A stretch of DNA of 64,000 bases from Planctomycetaceae bacterium (GTDB lineage Bacteria > Planctomycetota > Planctomycetia > Planctomycetales > Planctomycetaceae): NCBI GenBank assembly GCA_021732845.1, contig JAKFUF010000037.1, positions 1 to 64,000 on the forward strand, in the 5' to 3' direction. Numbering within the stretch: the first letter of the stretch is position 1; each line of letters begins with the position of its first letter. The notes under the pieces are model-generated. The model made no database searches, was not told where the DNA came from, and was given only the letters and a program-made list of their open reading frames with translations. A program made the translations under genes and the position numbers. Of this stretch, positions 43,332 to 50,421 are shown in pieces.

Positions 43332-43781
43332 TCAGCGCGGCTGCTCGAATTCTTCCGTTGTGGCTGCTGGCCACCATTCCGCCCGCACGTCGATCAAATA
43401 CTGTTCCGCCCCGGTGGGAAAGCTCAGTGTGGCTTGAGTTCGCGTGATGCAGACCCGGTCACCAATGCCGATCGGATTCACGGCCCAGTGGTCAGTCCGG
43501 TCGTAGGCGACCAAACGTCCGTTAGACGAGAATTCAATCACATCCTCCTCCTCACTCCCCCAGCCCGCTCGAAGGCCCACGAACGTGACGATGCCCGCAT
43601 GAGCCTTCACAGGGAGTTCGCCCCGGTCAAAGCATGCCCACCATCGGGGGCTGCCGACATGGCCGAATTGCGTTCGATACACATTCCCTGGTTCACGGTC
43701 GAGTCCCTGGTTCACCACGGAGATGTACCCGGCGTGACTCTGGTCGGTGCGGATGTCGAAGAGAAGCACTGAAGGAATCAT
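43332..43781 (-). CDS. Hypothetical protein, 149 aa
   Basis: A 149-residue soluble protein beginning MIPSVLLFDIRTDQSHAG, rich in beta-type sequence (VTFVGLRAGWGSEEEDVIEF, RTQATLSFPTGAEQYLIDV). It has no signal peptide, membrane helix or family that I recognise. It is convergent with the FHA gene. The ATG at 43781 follows a CAGTGATG-type leader without an obvious ribosome-binding site. Confidence rests on the continuous frame and sensible composition. Confidence 0.6.
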   Translation of the reverse strand: MIPSVLLFDIRTDQSHAGYISVVNQGLDREPGNVYRTQFGHVGSPRWWACFDRGELPVKAHAGIVTFVGLRAGWGSEEEDVIEFSSNGRLVAYDRTDHWAVNPIGIGDRVCITRTQATLSFPTGAEQYLIDVRAEWWPAATTEEFEQPR

Positions 43782-44103
43782 CACTGGTTCCAAAGGTCGA
43801 GCCACAGGCATTCACGTGGCGCTGTCCGTGAAAATGTATGGCCAAGCTGACTTCCGCACGAGGGCACCGAAATTCAGGAGCGCCGAAACAAGTCCGGCCG
43901 TTCACAAGTCGAACAGCATCTGGTCTCAATTTCGGAGCATTGCCAGTTCTTCCGAACATGCCGCATGCTCTTTCGCACCGTGCGACACCGGAGTTGCGGG
44001 ATGTGGCGCGTTCGGAAGGCAGGCTGCAGTCGCCGCGTAAAAACTTTCGATGACAGCCATGGGCCGCTTCGCTGGGTGCTACGCATGAAAGAACAGGCCG
44101 GCC
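43782..44103. other. Gap between divergent hypothetical and HEAT genes
   Basis: No convincing gene lies here. An imperfect palindrome is visible at about 43958-44020, with TTCCGAACATGCCGCA at one end and TGGCGCGTTCGGAA at the other. The stretch probably holds the promoters of the two divergent genes; no clear -35/-10 pair was recognised. Confidence 0.5.
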
Positions 44104-45720
44104 ATGCCGGGATTGCAGACCACATTCGATGTGCTGGGAAGGACGATTAATCCGGCGGCGATTCCCATGTTGATCGCCGGGCTGAAGGTCCGTCACGACG
44201 CCATCCGCGGCAGGGCCCTGCAGGCGCTCCTCAAGCAGCGCAATGCCGTCGGAAACCAGGCGATCATCCGCTGCCTGCCCGAATACAGCGGGGAAATGCG
44301 GGAGGTCCTGGAGGCCGAGCGCGGCGTGTTGACGCCGGCGATTCGCCAGGCCCTCGGTCAAAGCGACGCCCAGATGCGGCAGAACGCCTTCGCCATGGTG
44401 CGGTGGCTCGAGGACTATGCGCAGTTTCCCGCCCTGCTGCAGCACATCGACGATCTGCGGTACCCCGACCGGGAGCAGGCGATCCATGCCATGCTGGATC
44501 TGGTCAGCCGCCTGCATGACCATCTCAAATTCGGCACGGTCGGAAGCCCCAAGGCCGGCACGCGGCAGGCCCTGTTCCTGCGAAACGCCGAGTCGATCCG
44601 CCATCAGTTGCTGGTCAGTCTCGAGACCGCGTGCGGGCGCTTTGACAAACACCGCTGCCCGGCGGTCGTCGAGTCCCTGCTGATCCTGATCGACGCCGAC
44701 AGCCTGATCCTCAGACGGCTCCTGCGCGAGGGCAGCGAGGCCCTGCGGTCGGAGCTTGAGCACCAGCTCCTGACTTCCACGCATCCCGGCGTGCTGACAC
44801 TCATTTTTCAGTTCCTGACGCAGAACTATCCGCCCCCCGCCGCCATGGCGGCCTTCAGCCGCCGCACGGATGCCGAGTTTGTTTGTCATCTGCTTCGCAA
44901 TTGGCCGCGGCGGCTGACGCCGTTTCAACAGAAAAATTTCCGCGAGATCACCATCATTCCGTGGCTCGGCAGCGAGCCGGGCCTCGAACTGATTCCGCCC
45001 GGCCTGCATACCGCCGCGCTGCGGTTCCTTTTCGCAACCGGAATCTCCGAGGACGCCCGCCTCGCCGTGCTGGAGTGGATGGTGCGGAATGGCAGCCTGG
45101 ACGGGCGGCATGCCGCGACCGATCTGCTGGCCAACCTGCAGGACCACCGGATTCAGGAAGTGGTGCTGGATGGTCTGACCTCGGAGGTGCCGGATGTCCA
45201 GGCCTGGGCCACCAGCCAGTTGCGCAGCCGCGAAATTCCACACGCCATCGAAATGCTCGTCGAACGGCTGGACAGCCCCATGCCTCCGGTTCGGGAGGCC
45301 GCCAGAAGCGAGCTGAATGATTTCAACCTGCTGAAAGTCCTGGACTTCCACGAACATCTGGAACCAGAGGTGGGGCTCCGCGTTGGCCGGCTGATCCAGA
45401 AGATCGATCCGCTGACCGTCGACAAGCTGCGGGCCGAACTGTTCCATCCGGCTCATCGCCGGCGGATCCGGGCGGCGGGCGGGTCGGTGAAGCTGGGCCT
45501 GCAGCGGCTGGTGGCCGCGGAGTTGCTGGGACTGCTGCGCGACCCCGACACGCTGGTCCGGCGGACGGCCGTCGAATCTCTGGCTACAATTCCGGGCAGT
45601 TATTCTGTCGAATCCATCCGCCCGCTGCTGCAGGACCCCAGTCCCCGTGTCCGCGAGAGTGCCGCCCGGGCACTGGCCACGGCGGGGGAGACAACGTCAG
45701 AACTGCATGCCGCACACTAA
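44104..45720 (+). CDS. HEAT-repeat protein
   Basis: A 538-residue all-helical cytoplasmic protein without a signal peptide. Regular HEAT-type repeats run throughout, for example INPAAIPMLIAGLKVRHDAI, ALGQSDAQMRQNAFAMVRWL, LDSPMPPVREAARSELNDFN, LLRDPDTLVRRTAVESLATI and LLQDPSPRVRESAARALATA. HEAT arrays are protein-binding solenoids; the partner is unknown. It is followed 17 bases later by a small membrane protein gene, so the two probably form an operon. Nearby flagellar genes are on the other strand, and a link to motility is not shown. Confidence 0.87.
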   Translation: MPGLQTTFDVLGRTINPAAIPMLIAGLKVRHDAIRGRALQALLKQRNAVGNQAIIRCLPEYSGEMREVLEAERGVLTPAIRQALGQSDAQMRQNAFAMVRWLEDYAQFPALLQHIDDLRYPDREQAIHAMLDLVSRLHDHLKFGTVGSPKAGTRQALFLRNAESIRHQLLVSLETACGRFDKHRCPAVVESLLILIDADSLILRRLLREGSEALRSELEHQLLTSTHPGVLTLIFQFLTQNYPPPAAMAAFSRRTDAEFVCHLLRNWPRRLTPFQQKNFREITIIPWLGSEPGLELIPPGLHTAALRFLFATGISEDARLAVLEWMVRNGSLDGRHAATDLLANLQDHRIQEVVLDGLTSEVPDVQAWATSQLRSREIPHAIEMLVERLDSPMPPVREAARSELNDFNLLKVLDFHEHLEPEVGLRVGRLIQKIDPLTVDKLRAELFHPAHRRRIRAAGGSVKLGLQRLVAAELLGLLRDPDTLVRRTAVESLATIPGSYSVESIRPLLQDPSPRVRESAARALATAGETTSELHAAH

Positions 45721-45737
45721 AGAGTACGGTCGACTCC

Positions 45738-46178
45738 ATGCAACCCTTGGAGAACCCACACTTGTACTTCTGGCTGCTGGCACAATCCCAGCCTGGCCCG
45801 TTCCGGGCGGTTTCGCAGTATCTTCACCGGGGGGGCACCGGGCGGGATTTGACAGTCCTGATCGCGGCGATTTCGTCGCTGCTGGCCCTGTGGCTGCTGC
45901 TGACATGGCTGGAGCGGCTGCGGATCGCCCGTGCCCGGTGGATCCTGACGCCCAAAGCCCTCTTCGCCGAATTGTGCCAAAGCCAGCAGTTGTCGCGCCG
46001 CGAACGGCAGCTTCTGGGCGATGCCGCCGCCTCTCTCCCCGCCGAAGAACTCTGCATGGTCTTCGTCGACCCCAAATACCTCCGCCGTTTTACCCGAACC
46101 CACTCCCGCGACGGAGTTGCGTTCCAGCAGCTTGGCAAGAAGCTGTTCGGCGAGGCCTGTAGTGCGGAATCTGTTTAG
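45738..46178 (+). CDS. Small single-pass membrane protein of unknown function
   Basis: A 146-residue protein with a short N-terminus, one membrane segment at about 39-57 (LTVLIAAISSLLALWLLLTW) and a cytoplasmic helical part (ALFAELCQSQQLSRRERQLL, GDAAASLPAEELCMVFVDPK). The mature part resembles no named family that I can place. It lies 17 bases after the HEAT gene. Its end is close to the degenerate antitoxin at 46193. Confidence 0.72.
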   Translation: MQPLENPHLYFWLLAQSQPGPFRAVSQYLHRGGTGRDLTVLIAAISSLLALWLLLTWLERLRIARARWILTPKALFAELCQSQQLSRRERQLLGDAAASLPAEELCMVFVDPKYLRRFTRTHSRDGVAFQQLGKKLFGEACSAESV

Positions 46179-46192
46179 CCGGAAAACGCCTC

Positions 46193-46423
46193 TTGGTAAA
46201 ACGTTATGCGGTTGCAGTGATTGTTGAACAAATCAGCGAGACTGAAATTCGGGTCCGCCGCGCCAAGGTTGTCGCCTTGGATGAACTTCCCTTCGTCGAA
46301 GAGACGCGATCTCCCCTCTCTGATCGTGCGCGCGACCATTTCCTGGAATTGCTCGACAATCCCCCGGCTGCCAATCCGGCACTCAAAAAAGCCGCCACAC
46401 GCCATAAGGCACGCCGTGATTGA
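46193..46423 (+). pseudogene. DUF1778 (TacA-type) antitoxin remnant lacking the ribbon-helix-helix
   Basis: The C-terminal half, LSDRARDHFLELLDNPPAAN followed by PALKKAATRHKARR, is the toxin-neutralising tail of DUF1778/TacA antitoxins. The usual N-terminal ribbon-helix-helix is not found in this frame or in the two others upstream. Instead the frame reads VKRYAVAVIVEQISETEIRV from a TTG at 46193, with a stop at 46160-46162 just before it. Either the DNA-binding half was replaced or lost, or this is a diverged variant. The frame overlaps the toxin GTG at 46416, the normal antitoxin-toxin arrangement. Confidence 0.65.
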
Positions 46424-46919
46424 CTGGGTCGTTGAATCATTCGCGAAACAGCACGAGCGCACCGATTTCTCCTGCGGGAAACCTGCGCTCGATGATTTCA
46501 TCCGGTCGCGCGTGAGCCAATACGAGAAGCGACGCCTGGGAAAAACGTTCGTATTGGTTCCCAGCGGGGGGAAGCGAGTTGTTGGGTACTTCACGCTCGC
46601 TGCGGGAGCGGTCTCATTCAGCAATTTGCCCGCCGATGCCTCCCGAAAGCTGCCGCAGCATCCGGTCCCAGTCGTGCTTTTAGCGCGATTGGCGGTCGAT
46701 CAGTCGGTGCAGGGAAATCGGTTGGGAGAACGGCTGCTGCTTGATGCACTTCACCGCACCGCAGAGCTGTCGTCCAGACTGGGCATTTACGCCCTCGAGG
46801 TTGACGCCTTGGACGCCGCCGCCACGGCCTTCCATGTGAAATACGGTTTTGTTCCGCTCTTGGACGACCCGCGACACCTATTCCTCCCCATCACGACCAT
46901 CGAAGGTGTTTTCGGTTGA
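46416..46919 (+). CDS. GNAT acetyltransferase toxin (TacT type)
   Basis: A 167-residue GNAT protein. The GTG at 46416 overlaps the antitoxin stop by eight bases. Family marks are an N-terminal FSCGKPALDDFIRSRVSQYE, GYFTLAAGAVSF, the acetyl-CoA loop LAVDQSVQGNRLGERLLLDA (Q-G-N-R-L-G) and C-terminal FHVKYGFVPLLDDPRHLFLP with the catalytic-position tyrosine. TacT-type toxins acetylate the amino group of aminoacyl-tRNA and stop translation; DUF1778 antitoxins neutralise them and autorepress. If the antitoxin really lacks its DNA-binding half, autoregulation would be lost. Confidence 0.87.
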   Translation: MIDWVVESFAKQHERTDFSCGKPALDDFIRSRVSQYEKRRLGKTFVLVPSGGKRVVGYFTLAAGAVSFSNLPADASRKLPQHPVPVVLLARLAVDQSVQGNRLGERLLLDALHRTAELSSRLGIYALEVDALDAAATAFHVKYGFVPLLDDPRHLFLPITTIEGVFG

Positions 46920-46988
46920 AGCTTCGCGTCAAAAAATAACGCGTCTGCGGAGCAAGCGAAAATCCTTCTTCGAAAATCGAAAATCCGC
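46920..46988. repeat. TCGAAAATC short array between convergent genes
   Basis: GCGAAAATCCTTCTTCGAAA then ATCGAAAATCCG at about 46959-46986 is a single arm of the TCGAAAATC family. It lies between the convergent stops of the GNAT toxin and fliS and is not followed by the inverse arm. Confidence 0.6.
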
Positions 46989-47447
46989 TCACGTGACCCA
47001 CGACCGCCTGGCGGCTTCCGGTGCCTTGGTCATGTGCGGGGCGGGAATCTCCGCGGCGCGCGGCGCGATCCGTTCCAGCAGTTCGAGCCACGTTTCGCGG
47101 TGGATCTCCAGAATGCGGATGGCGTCGCGGACATGCTGGGGTTCGTGGTACAGGTCGCCGTACGCCAGGTTCTTGTAGATGAAGGCGAACAGGGCCTTGA
47201 GGTTCTCGGCGAGTTCGGCGTTCGGCTCGTTCTTCACGCCGGCGATCATCTCCGCCACGCAGGAGTGGCTGCGGCTGATGGCGACGTAGGATTTGTCAAA
47301 TTGCCGCTCTTCCAGAGCCAGGCAACCCTGCCGGGCGAAGCGGATGGCGGCCTCGACCAGCAGCAGGTGCAGTCGTTCCGGGGAGGCGGTCAGCACCTGG
47401 GCGTTGAGGTATTCGTCGGCGCCGGAGTTCTGGGGGCGATAAGTCAT
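46989..47447 (-). CDS. fliS: Flagellar export chaperone FliS
   Basis: A 152-residue helical protein. NAQVLTASPERLHLLLVEAA and ALFAFIYKNLAYGDLYHEPQ fit FliS, which binds the C-terminus of flagellin in the cytoplasm and keeps it unfolded until export. The ATG at 47447 (MTYRPQNSGADEYL) is preferred to one 39 bases upstream. It follows fliD with 10 bases between them on the minus strand, so flagellin filament genes are grouped as flagellin-fliD-fliS. The C-terminal tail after the helical core is short and proline-containing. Confidence 0.9.
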   Translation of the reverse strand: MTYRPQNSGADEYLNAQVLTASPERLHLLLVEAAIRFARQGCLALEERQFDKSYVAISRSHSCVAEMIAGVKNEPNAELAENLKALFAFIYKNLAYGDLYHEPQHVRDAIRILEIHRETWLELLERIAPRAAEIPAPHMTKAPEAARRSWVT

Positions 47448-47457
47448 GGAGGTGGGA

Positions 47458-50196
47458 TCAGTTGTTCGATTTGGTGGAAGCGTCAAGTTTGTTCAATGCG
47501 GACTGCTGTGATTGAAGTTTGCCGAGGACGGTCTCCAGGTTGTAAAATTGGGTCAACAAGCGCTGGGTCTTGGAATCGAGCAGCGTGTTCAGGTCGGTGA
47601 TGCGTTTTTCCAGCGTCGTGATCGAAGCCTGGGCGGCGTTGCTGGCCGCCGTCAACTGCCCGGTCTGCTCATCGGTAAACGATTCGATGGTCGACTTGAG
47701 CTTCTTGGCGAAACCGGTCTCCGCCTGGGCAAAGAAATCGGCGATCGCCTGCGGATTCTTGGCGGCCGCGGTGGCAAATTTGTCGGTGTCGAAGCTGAGC
47801 TGGCCGGTGCTGCTGATGGAAACGCCAATGTCGGCCAGCGACTTCACGTCATTGCCTGATGTGCCAAACCGCGTGCCGGTCACGAGATTGCCGAGCACCC
47901 TTTTGACGCGCAGGGTGACCCCTTCCCCGCGGAGCGGCCCACTGGCGTTGGTCGTGCTGTCAAACTTCGTGGCATCGGCGATTTGCGTGATCGTGCCGTT
48001 GTAATTGTTGACAAAGCTCTGGATGGAGGCCGTCACCCGCGAGATGTCCTGCGACACCGTGACCGTCGTCGGCGTGGCGGAGGCCGCCTTCAGCGTGATC
48101 GTCAGGCCCGAAGAGAGCTTGTCGAAGGTGTTGGTGCCCGAACTGATGACAAACCCGGTGCTGGCGTCGGCGCCAACCCGCAGCAGGGCATCCTGGCCGG
48201 CCGAATTGATGGCAAATCCCAGGTCGAGACCACCATCGTCCACCAGAAACCGGCCTGCGGCACCGCCAATGTTCGAGGTGAGCGAGAGGCGGTTGGGGCT
48301 GAACGCCGTGCCGTCGTTGACCACGCTGGCGGCAATCCCGACTTTGGCCGCATTCAGCTTGTCGGTGATGCCCGAGAGCGTGTCCGTCGATGCGATTGTG
48401 ATGATGGTGGCCGCGCGGCTGGAGAGCTGCGACTTTCCGTCCAGCCCCGTGGTTCCCGTTCCGGCCAGTTTCAGGTCGGCGGCAGTCTTGTTGTCCAGGT
48501 CACGCACCACGATCTGGCCGCCGCCACCCGCCTCATCCTTCAACACGAAGCCGTCACCCGTTTCATTTAGCGACGCCGTCACCTTGTTGCCGGTGGCAGT
48601 GTTGATTTTGTCAATCACGTCGCCGATCGTTTTGACGTCGGAATTGATGTTCACAAAGTATTCGATCCCGGTCGAATCCTTGATCCCAATCGAACCGCGG
48701 CGAATATCCGTGGCACCCGTGCCATAGGTGGACAGAGAGGTGGCTTCATTCACATACCGCAGATTGAGGCTGCCGGACTTGATGGAAGTCTGCGCGGCAT
48801 TGACCGAGATGCCCAACTGCGTCGCCAGCGTGCTGCCGCCGACATCAGCGATCACCAGATTGCTGGCGGTCAGGCCGGAAGAATCCTGGATGGTGATGCC
48901 GGTGCCGGCGGAATTGATGGTGGCCTGAAGTTTCAGCTTGGTGACGCCATCCGTCGCGTTGTTGATGGCCGTCAGCACCTGGTCCAGTGAATCGGCCCCC
49001 GTCAGATTCACAACCGCCGTGGTTCCAGCGCGGTCCGTCAGGCTGATCTGCCCTGTCTGGCTGATGCCAGCACCGCCCCGCAAGTTTCGCAGCAGGACCG
49101 AGTTGATCCCGGCGCCAAGCCGGTTGCCAGTCAACGTCCCGCCAGTGGCTGCCGCATCAATCCCCAGGGTGCGGGCCGCGTTGCTGCCGTTCAAATTGGT
49201 GACGGCGATATTGGCCGCGCCGCCACCGCCGGTGGTATCGGTCAGGACCAGCTTCCCGTTGGTGACGGCCGCCGTCAGCTTGCCGCCGTTGCCCGTGGCC
49301 GAATTGATCTTTAAGACGACGTCATTGAGTGTGTTCGCGCCATCCAAGTTCACGTCGAGCGTGGTCGCGGCGACATCGGTCAGGATGATGCGCAAATCCG
49401 GCTGTCCCGTCGTCTGCCGCAGGCCATTGCCATCGTTCAGCTTGGAAAGCGAGAAGTTGCCATTCACCTGATAGACGCTGCTGCCCGTCAGCGTGGCGGA
49501 AGCCACGGACTGCTTGATGCCCAAGTCGGCGGCCGCGTTGCCCCCAGACTTGTCGACGACAATCAGGTTGCTGGCGGTTTGCCCCGTGGCATCCGCCAGA
49601 ACCAGCTTGTCACCATCGACAGACGCGGTGACGTTGATCCCGCTGGTGTTGTTGATCGTCCTGACCACATCGGTGACCGACGCCGCGCCGGTCAGGTCGA
49701 CATCAGCCGTGGCTCCACTGCGATCGGTGATGCGGATCACGCCGCGCCGCACGCCGGCACCGCCGTTGAGCGCGCTCAAGGTCGTTTCTGAGGCCAGACC
49801 GCCGCCCGCAGCCACGGTCAATGTGCCGGCACCGACCGTCTGGGTGGCGTCGGTGTAGCCGCGGGAGAGTACCTGCTGGGCCGACGCGAGACGCAGCGCT
49901 TGGAACTGGTAGGTGCCGGCGACGGCAGCCGTGCCGGCCTTGGCGGTCAGCGCGTTGGTGTCGGAACTGTTGGCCGAGAAGGTCTGAAAATTCGCGGCAA
50001 GGCCAAGGCTGACGGACGAGGTCGTCAGCGTCAACAGCTTGGCGGAGAGCGTGTTAAGTCCGACCTGCGTGTTTTGAAACGTCTGCCCCCGGGCCTGCAG
50101 CCGGGTGACGGCGTTCTTTTGCGACGTGACCAGTGAGGTGACGATGTCGCTAATGTTCAGGCCGCTGACGAGCCCGGTTGAGGAATTGATCGCCAT
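47458..50196 (-). CDS. fliD: Flagellar filament-capping protein FliD, enlarged
   Basis: A 912-residue FliD, about twice the usual 450-500. The N-terminal D0 part starts MAINSSTGLVSGLNISDIVT, and the C-terminal part ends with a coiled coil (EKRITDLNTLLDSKTQRLLT) as in FliD proteins. Between them at least five flagellin hook IN-type repeats are visible, such as ADVDLTGAASVTDVVRTINN, LDVNLDGANTLNDVVLKINS, AVVNLTGADSLDQVLTAINN, YFVNINSDVKTIGDVIDKIN and ITIASTDTLSGITDKLNAAK. FliD caps the growing filament and folds incoming flagellin; the extra domains are probably surface exposed. The ATG at 50196 is preferred to an upstream one at 50235. Confidence 0.92.
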   Translation of the reverse strand: MAINSSTGLVSGLNISDIVTSLVTSQKNAVTRLQARGQTFQNTQVGLNTLSAKLLTLTTSSVSLGLAANFQTFSANSSDTNALTAKAGTAAVAGTYQFQALRLASAQQVLSRGYTDATQTVGAGTLTVAAGGGLASETTLSALNGGAGVRRGVIRITDRSGATADVDLTGAASVTDVVRTINNTSGINVTASVDGDKLVLADATGQTASNLIVVDKSGGNAAADLGIKQSVASATLTGSSVYQVNGNFSLSKLNDGNGLRQTTGQPDLRIILTDVAATTLDVNLDGANTLNDVVLKINSATGNGGKLTAAVTNGKLVLTDTTGGGGAANIAVTNLNGSNAARTLGIDAAATGGTLTGNRLGAGINSVLLRNLRGGAGISQTGQISLTDRAGTTAVVNLTGADSLDQVLTAINNATDGVTKLKLQATINSAGTGITIQDSSGLTASNLVIADVGGSTLATQLGISVNAAQTSIKSGSLNLRYVNEATSLSTYGTGATDIRRGSIGIKDSTGIEYFVNINSDVKTIGDVIDKINTATGNKVTASLNETGDGFVLKDEAGGGGQIVVRDLDNKTAADLKLAGTGTTGLDGKSQLSSRAATIITIASTDTLSGITDKLNAAKVGIAASVVNDGTAFSPNRLSLTSNIGGAAGRFLVDDGGLDLGFAINSAGQDALLRVGADASTGFVISSGTNTFDKLSSGLTITLKAASATPTTVTVSQDISRVTASIQSFVNNYNGTITQIADATKFDSTTNASGPLRGEGVTLRVKRVLGNLVTGTRFGTSGNDVKSLADIGVSISSTGQLSFDTDKFATAAAKNPQAIADFFAQAETGFAKKLKSTIESFTDEQTGQLTAASNAAQASITTLEKRITDLNTLLDSKTQRLLTQFYNLETVLGKLQSQQSALNKLDASTKSNN

Positions 50197-50346
50197 GCGC
50201 GCCCACCTGCCTTTCTTCCGCCCGCGTCCTGGCAAGCGCCTTCACGATCAGAAACAGCATCAAATGTGGGGATGCCCGGTGGTACCAGCCTGTCTGAATA
50301 TCGGCAATTGCCGGTTCCGTGCTTGCTCCATTCGGTCCAGCGCGAA

Positions 50347-50390
50347 GAAAACCGGTGTCGAACGTGGCTTGGAAGCCACGTTCGACACCG
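50347..50390 (-). terminator. Intrinsic terminator of the flagellin gene
   Basis: A perfect 18-bp stem with a four-base loop: CCGGTGTCGAACGTGGCT, loop TGGA, AGCCACGTTCGACACCGG (50351-50390). On the minus strand it is followed directly by TTTTCTT (50350 downward). It lies 31 bases after the flagellin stop and before fliD, so most flagellin transcripts should end here while fliD needs read-through or its own promoter. Confidence 0.8.
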
Positions 50391-50421
50391 GGTGAGAATC
50401 TTCAAGCGGTCAACGCGATGC

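Noticed and set aside
43747-44150. Short plus-strand frames upstream of the HEAT gene as an extra coding exon or frameshifted N-terminus
   Set aside because: They share no HEAT pattern and change frame repeatedly; the HEAT gene has an acceptable start at 44104.
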